From positions 186,001 to 250,000 of the forward strand of contig CAVPJQ010000005.1 in the NCBI GenBank assembly GCA_963705495.1: DNA of 64,000 nucleotides, read 5' to 3'. Shown here one piece after another: positions 54,476 through 62,117 of the stretch. The notes under the pieces were generated by a model, which ran no database searches, was not told the origin of the DNA, and was given only the letters and a program-made list of their open reading frames with translations. The translations under genes were made by a program, and so were the position numbers. Every line of letters begins with the position of its first letter. The first letter of the stretch is position 1. This stretch comes from DATBVX01 sp963705495. Its GTDB lineage: Bacteria > Pseudomonadota > Gammaproteobacteria > Steroidobacterales > Steroidobacteraceae.

Positions 54476-55480
54476 ATGGAAGACGATCGCATCGGCCTCG
54501 CGCACGGTAACGGCGGCCGCTTCATGCGCGAGCTCATCGCCGAGGTGTTCCTGCGCCACCTCGGTAACCCTGCGCTCGATGCCGACGCCGACGCGGTGCC
54601 GCTCGCCTTGAATGGCGGCGAAGTGATGCTGACGACCGACGGTTTCACCGTGCAACCGCTCGAGTTTCCAGGAGGCACGATCGGCTCTCTCGCCGTGCAC
54701 GGGACCGTGAACGATCTCGCGGTTACCGGCGCCACTGCGCTCTACATGAGCCTGGGCGTGATTATCGAAGAGGGCTTCGAGATCAAGACCCTCGAACGCA
54801 TCGTGGTGAGTCTCGCTGCAGCCGCGCGTGAGACCGGCGTGCGTGTCGTCGCCGGCGACACCAAGGTCGTGCGGCGCGGGGAGGGAAGCGGCCTGTATCT
54901 GGTAGCGACAGGAGTAGGCATGCGGCCGCGGGGTCTGCGCCTCGGTCTCGGCGAAGTGCGTGACGGCGACGTGCTGCTGGTGAGCGGTCCCGTCGGCGAT
55001 CACGGTACCGCGGTGCTGCTCGCGCGCGAGGAATTCGGATTGAGCGGCGAACTCGCTTCCGACGCCGCGAGCGTGCTGCCGCTGGCGCAGGCGCTGCTCG
55101 GCGTGCCGGGACTGAGGTTCATGCGCGATCCGACCCGCGGTGGTCTCGCCACGGTGGTGCATGAAATCGTGCGCGCCAGCGGTCTCGAGGCGCGCCTCGA
55201 CGAACTGGCGATTCCCGTGCGGTCGCCGGTGCGCAGCGTGTGCGAAACGCTCGGCTACGACCCGCTCTATCTCGCCTGCGAAGGGCGCATCGTCGCGGTC
55301 GTCGCTCCCGAGCACGCGGCGCGCGCGCTCGAGGCACTGCGCGCGGTGCCTGCCGGGCGCGAGGCTGCGATCATCGGGCGGATGTCCGGTGCGGGAACGC
55401 GCGTCGTGCTCGGCACCGAGCTCGGTGGCGAGCGTTACATCGAGGAGCTCGAGGACGATCCTCTGCCGCGCATCTGCTGA
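54476..55480 (+). CDS. hypE: Hydrogenase maturation protein HypE
   Basis: A 334-residue AIR-synthase-like enzyme that dehydrates the HypF-borne thiocarboxamide to thiocyanate. The start has LAHGNGGRFMRELI, then TTDGFTVQPLEFPGG, GTVNDLAVTGA, AGDTKVV and RDPTRGGLATVVHEI. It ends PRIC, the invariant C-terminal Pro-Arg-Ile-Cys that carries the thiocarboxamide. It is the last gene of the hyp operon and converges with an NTF2-like gene 6 bp away. Confidence 0.96.
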   Translation: MEDDRIGLAHGNGGRFMRELIAEVFLRHLGNPALDADADAVPLALNGGEVMLTTDGFTVQPLEFPGGTIGSLAVHGTVNDLAVTGATALYMSLGVIIEEGFEIKTLERIVVSLAAAARETGVRVVAGDTKVVRRGEGSGLYLVATGVGMRPRGLRLGLGEVRDGDVLLVSGPVGDHGTAVLLAREEFGLSGELASDAASVLPLAQALLGVPGLRFMRDPTRGGLATVVHEIVRASGLEARLDELAIPVRSPVRSVCETLGYDPLYLACEGRIVAVVAPEHAARALEALRAVPAGREAAIIGRMSGAGTRVVLGTELGGERYIEELEDDPLPRIC

Positions 55481-55486
55481 TACGCG

Positions 55487-55872
55487 CTAGCGCGCGCTGC
55501 CGTAGAGCGGCGCAGCGTCGATGTAGATGTAGTACTCGGCGACCCGGCCGTCGCGCAACAGCAGCGTATCCGCGAAGGGCAGCGTGAGCTCCGAACCGTC
55601 GAGTCGCGTGTAGGTCACCGTACCTTCCAGCGCCACCGCCTCAGCGGTCGACCAGACACGACCGATGCGATGTCTCGAGCGCCGGATGCTGGCGAAGAAG
55701 TGGCGCACGGCCTGCTCGATCGCGGCGCGGCCGTGCACCGGCGGCCCGTTGCCGAAACGGAACACTGCATCCTCGGTGAGATAGGTGCCGAACGTCGTCG
55801 CGTCGGCCGAATCGATGGCGCCAAAGAGGCCGTCGAGCCATTCGGTCGCCGTGCCGCGTTCAGCGCTGGCAT
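55487..55872 (-). CDS. NTF2-like (SnoaL) domain protein, uncertain start
   Basis: A small alpha/beta-cone protein. TEWLDGLFGAIDSADATTFG, the LTEDAVFRFGNGPPVHGRAAIE core, then RRSRHRIGRVW, VTYTRLDGSELTLPFAD and LLRDGRVAEYYIYID are typical of SnoaL-like ketosteroid isomerase folds. The homologous frame has no ATG at its 5' end; the ATG at 55870-55872 lies in another frame and the span is two bases over a multiple of three, so a missing base near 55850 is likely. Substrate unknown. Convergent with hypE and not clearly part of that operon. Confidence 0.65.
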
Positions 55873-55944
55873 GCTTCAGCTTCCCGCGCCCGCCGCTTCG
55901 CCTTCGCCCTCCCCGGCCTCGTCATGACCGGCAGCCCGCGCCGG

Positions 55945-56100
55945 ATCAGTTGACTGCTGCATACTCGAACGTCCTCCGCGATGCGCTGTGAATCGTCTTC
56001 TTCGTGTTCTTCGTCCCCTCGCGGCCTTTGGTGGGCGATGCCATTCGAGGCCGCACGGTCTCGCCGATCCAGTGCCGAACCTGGTAAGTGAGGGTCAGGC
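55945..56100. repeat. Possible short interspersed repeat between NTF2-like gene and prenyltransferase
   Basis: On the minus strand this stretch begins GGTGCCTGACCCTCACTTAC and later holds ACCAAAGGCCGCGAGGGGAC and GAAGAACACGAAGAAGACGA. GGGTCAGGCACC-type ends and ACGAAG-rich stretches of this kind recur as intergenic repeats in many proteobacterial genomes. No coding capacity is evident. The prenyltransferase stop codon TGA lies inside the GGTGCCTGACCC end. Only one copy is in the window, so repeat status is unproven. Confidence 0.35.
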
Positions 56101-57057
56101 ACCGCGCCAGGCCCACACCGCGAGCCAGACGCAACCAACTGCATGAATGGCGAGCGTGCGCTCGATCGCACCTTTGAGTGCCTCACGTCCTTCGGTCACG
56201 GGCCGTATCGCTCGCGAATTCGCGAACGCGAGCGCGACGAGCAGTGGCGGTGCCAGCAGCGTCCAGCCGCTGAGCAATCCCTGGCCGACGGCCACAAGGA
56301 TGGCGAGCGCCGCGCCAAGATGCAGACCGAGGTAAATCAAGCGCGTCCCGGCAATGCCCAGCCTTACGGGCAGCGTGTGCTTGCCGGCCGCGGCGTCGGC
56401 CTTGATGTCGGGCACTTCGTTGATGAGCAGGATCGCCGTCACCCACAGCGCGACTGGCGCCGCTATGAGCAGGGAAGCACTGTCGAGGAGGCCAGACTGC
56501 AGCCAAGCGGCGCCGGTGACCGGCAGCAAGCCGAAGGCCACGCCGATCGCAAGCTCGCCGACGCCACGGCCGGCGAGTTGCACCGGCCTCAGCGAGTAGA
56601 ACGTGCCGAGTGCGATACCGGCCAATCCGAAGCCGAGCACGAGCGGACCCTTGAGCCATGCGAGTAACACGCCGCACAGGAGCGCCACTACGAGCAGGCG
56701 CAGGCCGAAACGCCGCATGGCGGAGGCGCTCAGGATCTGGCTCTGGATGAAGCGCGAGCCGCCGGTGTAAGGGAAGATGCGCTCGGTGTTGGCGCGGTCC
56801 GTGCCGCTTTCGTCGTCGGCGACGTCGTTGATCACGTTGGCGCCCGCATGCACGAGCATGGTCGCGAGCAGGGCGAGCGCGGCTAGACCGAGATCGAACG
56901 AGCCGCTCACCGCGTGACCCCAGGCCGTGCCGACCACCACTGGGAGCACGGAAGCCGGGAAGAAGGCCGGCCGCATCGCGCCCCAATAGCGACGCAGGAC
57001 GCGTCCGGGCGCGTTGCCGACCAGTTCGACGGCGAGAGGTTCGGAGGCTGGCGACAT
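56095..57057 (-). CDS. UbiA/MenA-family prenyltransferase
   Basis: A 320-residue polytopic membrane enzyme with about nine helices. It has the two aspartate-rich prenyl-diphosphate motifs, NVINDVADDESGTDRAN (N-D-x2-D-x3-D) and DIKADAAAGKHTLPVRLG (D-x3-D-x3-GK-TL). The second form is usual in MenA, the 1,4-dihydroxy-2-naphthoate prenyltransferase. No other menaquinone gene is in the window, so the aromatic acceptor is unknown. The ATG at 57057 follows GAGGGAG; an earlier in-frame ATG at 57078 would sit on that site. It is 4 bp downstream of the ATPase D gene, so it may be co-transcribed with it. Confidence 0.85.
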   Translation of the reverse strand: MSPASEPLAVELVGNAPGRVLRRYWGAMRPAFFPASVLPVVVGTAWGHAVSGSFDLGLAALALLATMLVHAGANVINDVADDESGTDRANTERIFPYTGGSRFIQSQILSASAMRRFGLRLLVVALLCGVLLAWLKGPLVLGFGLAGIALGTFYSLRPVQLAGRGVGELAIGVAFGLLPVTGAAWLQSGLLDSASLLIAAPVALWVTAILLINEVPDIKADAAAGKHTLPVRLGIAGTRLIYLGLHLGAALAILVAVGQGLLSGWTLLAPPLLVALAFANSRAIRPVTEGREALKGAIERTLAIHAVGCVWLAVWAWRGA

Positions 57058-57061
57058 GGCA

Positions 57062-57688
57062 TTACTCCCTCGTTTCACGACTTGCTTCGTGCACGCGTAC
57101 GTTCTCTTCGAGCTCGTACAGCTCGAGCTGCTCCTCGACGAAACGCAGTGCCTGCTCGAGCTCCGGCATCAGCACGTTTTCGAGCGCGCGCGCCCGCCGT
57201 TCAGTGCGACGGTACTCAGCGGCGAGCCGGCGCAGGTTCCGTTCGAGCGCCGCCAGCGGCACGGCCTCGCGCAACAGGTCGAGGTGGATACCCGCGCAAG
57301 CGCCAGCTTCGGGCGACGGATCGATCGCCGCGACTGCTGCAGGTGCCGAGGCAAGATCCGCTTGCGCCTCGACAATTGCGATCCCCATCGCGCGCCGAGT
57401 GTGCTGCACAACACCGAACTTCTCGAGCTGGAGTGCAGGATAAACGATCAGCGCGTCCAGACCATGGCGTGCGGCTGCATCGAAGAGCAGGATGCGGGCG
57501 CGTTCATGCAGAGCGAGCCAGGCGGTGCGGGCGACACGATAGCGCTCCAGGCCGCGCAGAATCTCGGCTGCAAGCAGCATGCGCTTTTCGTCGAGGAACT
57601 CGTAGCCCTCGCGCACGAGGTAGCGCTCCTCGCGCAGCTCGAGCGCGGTCGAGCGGTTCGGCGACAGCTCGCGCTCCAGTTCAGGCAT
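57062..57688 (-). CDS. V/A-type ATPase subunit D
   Basis: The central-stalk subunit of a V/A-type rotary ATPase, 208 residues. Long N- and C-terminal coiled helices (LVREGYEFLDEKRMLLAAEI at the N-end; RRTERRARALENVLMPELEQ at the C-end) flank a small middle domain. The RRTERRARALENV(L)xP motif is the family signature. Its start overlaps the B gene stop by eight bases. It is the last ATPase gene of the operon. Confidence 0.92.
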   Translation of the reverse strand: MPELERELSPNRSTALELREERYLVREGYEFLDEKRMLLAAEILRGLERYRVARTAWLALHERARILLFDAAARHGLDALIVYPALQLEKFGVVQHTRRAMGIAIVEAQADLASAPAAVAAIDPSPEAGACAGIHLDLLREAVPLAALERNLRRLAAEYRRTERRARALENVLMPELEQALRFVEEQLELYELEENVRVHEASRETRE

Positions 57689-59069
57689 CCTGCGCGCCCT
57701 CGATATAGTGAGCGAGCTGGTGCCGATTGAGGCGCGTGAGCTCTGTCGCGGGCAGCAGCCGCAGCACCTGCCACCCGGTGGCCATGCTCTCCTCGAGTGT
57801 GCGCCACTCGGCCTGGTGCACGAGGCGGCGCTCAAAAGCATCGCCAAATTCCAGGTAGCGCTCTTCGTTCGCAGAAAGCCCATCGCGGCCCATCACGCTC
57901 GCGAGTAACCGCACCCGGGTGGCACGCGCGTACGCCGCGAACAGCTGATTGGCGAGCGCCGGATGATCGGCATGGGTAAATCCGGCGCCGATGCCGGTGT
58001 CCATGAGCCGCGAGAGACTGGGCAGCACCTTGACCGGCGGATACACGCCCGCCCGGTCGAGCTCCTTGTCGAGCACGATCTGGCCCTCGGTGATATAGCC
58101 GGTCAGGTCGGGGATCGGATGCCCGATGTCATCTCCGGGCATGGTGAGAATTGGCAGCTGCGTGAGGGTGCCGGGGCGCCCGCGCACGCAGCCGGCGCGC
58201 TCGAAGATCGAAGCGAGGTCGGAGTACAGGTAGCCGGGATAGCCCTTGCGGCTTGGAATCTCGCCGCGGCTCGAGGAGACCTCGCGCAGCGCCTCGCAAT
58301 AGTTGGTCATGTCGGTCATCACGACCAGCACGTGCCGCCCCTCGACGAAGGCGAGATATTCGGCTGCAGTCAGGGCGTAGCGCGGAGCGAGCAGGCGCTG
58401 TGTGCTTGGATCGTCCGCGAGGTTGAGGAACAGCGCCGTGTGACCGAGCGCTCCGCTGCGCTCGAGACTGCCGCGAAACACCTCCGCGGTATCGTGCGAA
58501 ACGCCGATGCCGACGAAGACCAGCGCGAAGTCGCTCCGCTCGGCGCCCCGCAGGCGTGCACGTTGCGCTATCTCGACCGCGAGGCGGTCGTGTGGCAGGC
58601 CGCTGCCGGAGAAGATGGGCAGCTTCTGACCGCGCACCAGGCTGTTCATGAGATCGATGGTCGTCACGCCGGTCTCGATGAAATCCCGCGGCAGCAGGCG
58701 CGCCGCGGGATTGATCGGCATGCCGTCGACCGGGAGCTCGAGCTCGGCGGGAAGCGCCGGACCGCCATCGAGCGGCTTGCCGACGCTGTCGAATACGCGC
58801 CCCAGAATGCCGGGCCCGACCGCAAACTGCAGCGGCTCGTCGCGCAGGACGACACGCGTGTCGCTCGTGCCGAGGCCGAGCGTGCTTTCCAGCACTTCGA
58901 GCACCAGTGCAGCCTCATCGAGCGCCACCACGCGGCCGATGCGGCGGTGTCCGTCCGGACCCACGACCTGAACCGCACTGTTCAATCCGACATCTACCGT
59001 GCGCCGCGCGAACAGTAGCGGCCCGGCGACGCGTGTGACAGCACCTTCAATGGACAGCGTCGCGCGCAT
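57681..59069 (-). CDS. V/A-type ATPase subunit B
   Basis: The 462-residue non-catalytic nucleotide-binding subunit. It has the beta-barrel start TRVAGPLLFAR, GVTTIDLMNSLVRGQKLPIFSGSGLPHD (a degenerate P-loop without the GKT lysine), VFVGIGVSHDTAEVF, VVMTDMTNYCEALREVSSSRGEIP and YPGYLYSDLASIFERAG. It starts within the last codons of A (23-base overlap). The degenerate P-loop is normal for B subunits. Confidence 0.94.
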   Translation of the reverse strand: MRATLSIEGAVTRVAGPLLFARRTVDVGLNSAVQVVGPDGHRRIGRVVALDEAALVLEVLESTLGLGTSDTRVVLRDEPLQFAVGPGILGRVFDSVGKPLDGGPALPAELELPVDGMPINPAARLLPRDFIETGVTTIDLMNSLVRGQKLPIFSGSGLPHDRLAVEIAQRARLRGAERSDFALVFVGIGVSHDTAEVFRGSLERSGALGHTALFLNLADDPSTQRLLAPRYALTAAEYLAFVEGRHVLVVMTDMTNYCEALREVSSSRGEIPSRKGYPGYLYSDLASIFERAGCVRGRPGTLTQLPILTMPGDDIGHPIPDLTGYITEGQIVLDKELDRAGVYPPVKVLPSLSRLMDTGIGAGFTHADHPALANQLFAAYARATRVRLLASVMGRDGLSANEERYLEFGDAFERRLVHQAEWRTLEESMATGWQVLRLLPATELTRLNRHQLAHYIEGAQDA

Positions 59070-60810
59070 CGCTCGCCTCCGCTGTCAGGCTTTCCATCTG
59101 GCTCTCGATCTGTCGCTGCAGCGGCTCGATGCGCGCGATGTGATCCTCGCCGATATCCTCCCCGACGCGTAGCAGGCGACGGTAGGTCTCGAGCGCAACG
59201 ATCCGTTCCGGCGTAACGCCCCGCTGCAGAGCGCGTTCCGCGAGCTCGATGAAACGCATGACGGTCCTGACGATCGCGGTCTGGCGAGCGGGCGAACAGT
59301 AACGATCGACGCTCGACATTGCCGACTGGCGCAGCACGCCCTCGTTCACGAGCTCGGCGCACGCCAGCGCCAGCTGCTGGGCGGGCGGCAGCGCTTCCTT
59401 GCCGACGATGCGCACCATTCGCTCGAGGCGCGCCTGTTGCTCCAGCAGAGTAAGAATCCGGCGACGGTGCTCGAGCCATTCGGGGTTACCCTGCACCTTC
59501 CACCACTGCGCCATCACCTCCACGTCCTCGGAGTAGGACTGCAGGGGATGGATGGCGGGATAGAAGCGCGCGTGAGCACGCTGCCGATCGAGCGCCCAGA
59601 AACTGCGCACGTAGCGCTTGGTGTGCAGGGTTACCGGCTCTGAGAAGTCCCCGGCCGGAGGGCTGATCGCGCCGATGATGGTCACCGAGCCCTCGGCGCC
59701 GGCGAGCGTACGCACGCGCGCCGCGCGCTCATAGAAATCCGCCAAACGCGAGCTGAGATAGGCGGGAAACCCGGCTTCGCCCGGCAGCTCGCCCAGCCGG
59801 CCCGACACCTCGCGCAGCGCCTCCGCCCAGCGACTGGTCGAGTCGGCCAGCAACGCGACGTGCAATCCCTGATCGCGAAAGTACTCGGCTACCGTGATGG
59901 CCGTGTAGATGCTCGCTTCGCGCGCAGCCACCGGCATATTGGACGTGTTGGCGATGATGACGGTGCGCTCCATGAGCGGCCGCCCGCGCGTCGGATCCTC
60001 AAGCTGTGGGAACTCGTGCAGGACCTCCGCCATCTCGTTGCCGCGTTCGCCGCAGCCGACGTAAACGATGACATCAGCGTCGCACCACTTGGCGAGGGCT
60101 TCCTGCAGAACTGTCTTGCCGGTACCGAATCCGCCCGGCAGTGCGGCGCGGCTACCGCGCGCGACCGGAAACAGCGTGTCGAGGATGCGCTGACCTGTGA
60201 CGAGCGGGCCGCTCGCCGGCAGCCGCGCAGCCACCGGCCGGCGCTTGCGCACGGGCCAGTGGTGGGCCATGGCGACCTCGAGCACGCGACCGTCGTCCGA
60301 GCGCAGCCGGCAGATCGGCACGTCATCCAGATACTCGCCAGCCGGCGCCACCCACTCGGCGACGCCGCCCTGCTCCGGCGGTATGAGGCAGCGCTGCGCC
60401 GGTCCCTGCACCCGCAATTCGCCCAGCACGGCGCCAGCGGCGAGCACGTCGCCTGCACGTACGACAGGCTCGAAACGGAAGGGCCCGGCCGCGGCCTGCG
60501 TACTGCCGCGCTCGGTGAACATCGAGGTGCTACGGTCGAGTGGGCGGAGCAACCCGTCGAAGATGTGACCGAGGAGCGCCGGGCCCAGTCGCGCGGTCAG
60601 AGGCTGGCCGGTGCCGACGACGCGATCGCCGGATCGCAGACCGCTCGTGTCCTCATAAACCTGAGCGACGAGTTCGCCGTCGCGCAACTGAACGATCTCG
60701 CCGAGCAGGCCTTCGGCGCCGACGCTCAGCGCCTCGTGCAGGTGAAAAGGCCCGTCCATGCGCGCCCGCAGGACCGGCCCACCGATCCAGCGAATTCGTG
60801 CTGTGCTCAT
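59047..60810 (-). CDS. V/A-type ATPase catalytic subunit A
   Basis: The 587-residue catalytic subunit. It has an N-terminal barrel (IRWIGGPVLRARMDG), the non-homologous bulge domain typical of A subunits (residues ~110-200), Walker A GGFGTGKTVLQ, YVGCGERGNEMAEVL (catalytic Glu), LLADSTSRWAEALREVSGRL and PAYLSSRLADFYERA. The ATG at 60810 fits the family start. The bulge and GGFGTGKT separate it from F-type beta. It overlaps E by four bases. Confidence 0.95.
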   Translation of the reverse strand: MSTARIRWIGGPVLRARMDGPFHLHEALSVGAEGLLGEIVQLRDGELVAQVYEDTSGLRSGDRVVGTGQPLTARLGPALLGHIFDGLLRPLDRSTSMFTERGSTQAAAGPFRFEPVVRAGDVLAAGAVLGELRVQGPAQRCLIPPEQGGVAEWVAPAGEYLDDVPICRLRSDDGRVLEVAMAHHWPVRKRRPVAARLPASGPLVTGQRILDTLFPVARGSRAALPGGFGTGKTVLQEALAKWCDADVIVYVGCGERGNEMAEVLHEFPQLEDPTRGRPLMERTVIIANTSNMPVAAREASIYTAITVAEYFRDQGLHVALLADSTSRWAEALREVSGRLGELPGEAGFPAYLSSRLADFYERAARVRTLAGAEGSVTIIGAISPPAGDFSEPVTLHTKRYVRSFWALDRQRAHARFYPAIHPLQSYSEDVEVMAQWWKVQGNPEWLEHRRRILTLLEQQARLERMVRIVGKEALPPAQQLALACAELVNEGVLRQSAMSSVDRYCSPARQTAIVRTVMRFIELAERALQRGVTPERIVALETYRRLLRVGEDIGEDHIARIEPLQRQIESQMESLTAEASDARDAVH

Positions 60811-61460
60811 GCCCGCACCGCTCCATCGTCTGCGCGCGCCTGGTCGTGCAGCCACTCCCGCAGCAAACGCCCCTCAATCGCTGCAAGGTCGTCGAACAGC
60901 CCGGTGACGGTCGCATCGAGTGTCGCGCCCTCAGCCCGCACACTCAGACCCGCACTGAGCTGCCCGTGCTCGCGGAGCGTGTGCTTTCCGGTCCGCAGCG
61001 CGCCCGCGCGTGCGAGCAAGCCGTCGCGTTCCTCCCGGCTCGAGCCGGGCGCAATCTCGATCGCCCAGTCCGGAGCGCCGAGGTGCCGCGCCGCTGCGAC
61101 GAGCGTGGTCTCGCACCACTCACGGCGTGCCTCGGACTCTCTCCACCGCCGCTCGAGCGCTGCGGGAAGTCTGTCACAGGCCCGCTTCACGAGCGCCTGC
61201 AGAGCGGCGTGCTGCTCTCGACGCTGCACCGCCTCGAGCTCTGCACGTCGCAGCGTAAGCGCTTCAGCAATTCTCATCCGCTCGTAACGCGTCGCCTCGC
61301 GCATCCTGCGCCGTGCTTCACTCCGCGCAGCGCGCGCGATCGCCCGCGCACGCTCCCGCGCGCTCGCGAGCTCGGCGGCACAACGACGTTCGCGATCCTG
61401 CTCGAGCCGATCGAGCAACGCCTGAAGTTGCGCAGCGACGATGCTGTCCGGCGCGCTCAC
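60807..61460 (-). CDS. V/A-type ATPase subunit E
   Basis: A 217-residue peripheral-stalk subunit. The N-terminal ~90 residues form a long charged coiled coil (RERRCAAELASARERARAIA, RSEARRRMREATRYERMRIA), and the C-terminal domain has LSVRAEGATLDATVTGLFDD, typical of subunit E. It overlaps both F and A genes by four bases. The partner stalk subunit (G/H) is not seen here; it may lie further upstream or be replaced by part of another subunit. Confidence 0.85.
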   Translation of the reverse strand: MSAPDSIVAAQLQALLDRLEQDRERRCAAELASARERARAIARAARSEARRRMREATRYERMRIAEALTLRRAELEAVQRREQHAALQALVKRACDRLPAALERRWRESEARREWCETTLVAAARHLGAPDWAIEIAPGSSREERDGLLARAGALRTGKHTLREHGQLSAGLSVRAEGATLDATVTGLFDDLAAIEGRLLREWLHDQARADDGAVRA

Positions 61461-61753
61461 ATCTCGACTCCGAGGGCGCGTTGCAGTGCGCGCGCGAGAT
61501 CGGGTGGATCGCGTCGACGCAGCGCATCGGGTATGACGAGCACCAGCGGCCGACCCGCAATCAGCGCCGACTCGAGTCGGCGCAACGGCAGCTCGGCCGC
61601 AAGCGTCGCGCTCACGAGCAGCAGCTCGCAGTCCTCGCAGGCGGCTTCAAACGCGGCGGCGAGCGTCCGCACGTTCGGCACGATCGTGCGCGCTCCGGCA
61701 AGGCGAAAGCCCGCGGCGGTGAGCTCGTCGGCAAGCACAACGGGTGCTGCCAC
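61457..61753 (-). CDS. V/A-type ATPase subunit F
   Basis: A 98-residue central-stalk subunit with the small Rossmann-like pattern VVLADELTAAGFRLAGAR at the start and RPLVLVIPD near the end. Size and position between K and E in an ATPase operon support the call. Sequence conservation in this subunit is low, so the name rests partly on context. Confidence 0.83.
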   Translation of the reverse strand: MAAPVVLADELTAAGFRLAGARTIVPNVRTLAAAFEAACEDCELLLVSATLAAELPLRRLESALIAGRPLVLVIPDALRRRDPPDLARALQRALGVEM

Positions 61754-61754
61754 T

Positions 61755-62117
61755 TCAGGCTGCCCGGTTAAGGATCAGAATCGCGATGATCAGACCGTAG
61801 ATCGCGATGCCTTCGGCCAGACCGACCAGGATCAACACCCGGCCCATCAGCTCCGGTTTCTCGGTGAGCGCGCCAACCGCCGCGCTGCCCACACGTCCCA
61901 CGGCGTAAGCGGCTGCGAGCGAGCTCAGCCCGACTGCGAGCGCGGCGCTGAAAAGCGCCCAGCGCAGCACCTGGGGATCCGCTGCTGCCGCGGGCGGCTG
62001 CGCCGGCGGCGTCTGCGCCAACGCGCTCACTGCGATGGCGACGACGATCAGGGCGGCGAGCGTGAGCACTCCTCCCGTCCAGGTGAGCAGGCGCAGGATG
62101 CGAAGCGAGCGATTCAT
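61755..62117 (-). CDS. V/A-type ATPase membrane rotor subunit K (c subunit)
   Basis: A 120-residue proteolipid. A hydrophobic N-terminal segment (residues ~10-34, ending VSALAQ, probably a signal sequence) and a PPAQPPAAA linker precede a two-helix hairpin: FSAALAVGLSSLAAAYAVG and RVLILVGLAEGIAIYGLIIAI. The ion-binding Glu is in LAEGIAIYG. No Gln or Ser/Thr ligands of the sodium type are seen around it, so proton coupling is the simpler inference. It lies one base after F and overlaps I. Confidence 0.9.
   Translation of the reverse strand: MNRSLRILRLLTWTGGVLTLAALIVVAIAVSALAQTPPAQPPAAAADPQVLRWALFSAALAVGLSSLAAAYAVGRVGSAAVGALTEKPELMGRVLILVGLAEGIAIYGLIIAILILNRAA

Noticed and set aside
55858..55923. 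A 21-residue basic peptide frame (MTRPGRAKAKRR...)
   Set aside because: Short, compositionally biased, overlaps the 5' end of the NTF2-like gene and has no ribosome-binding site.
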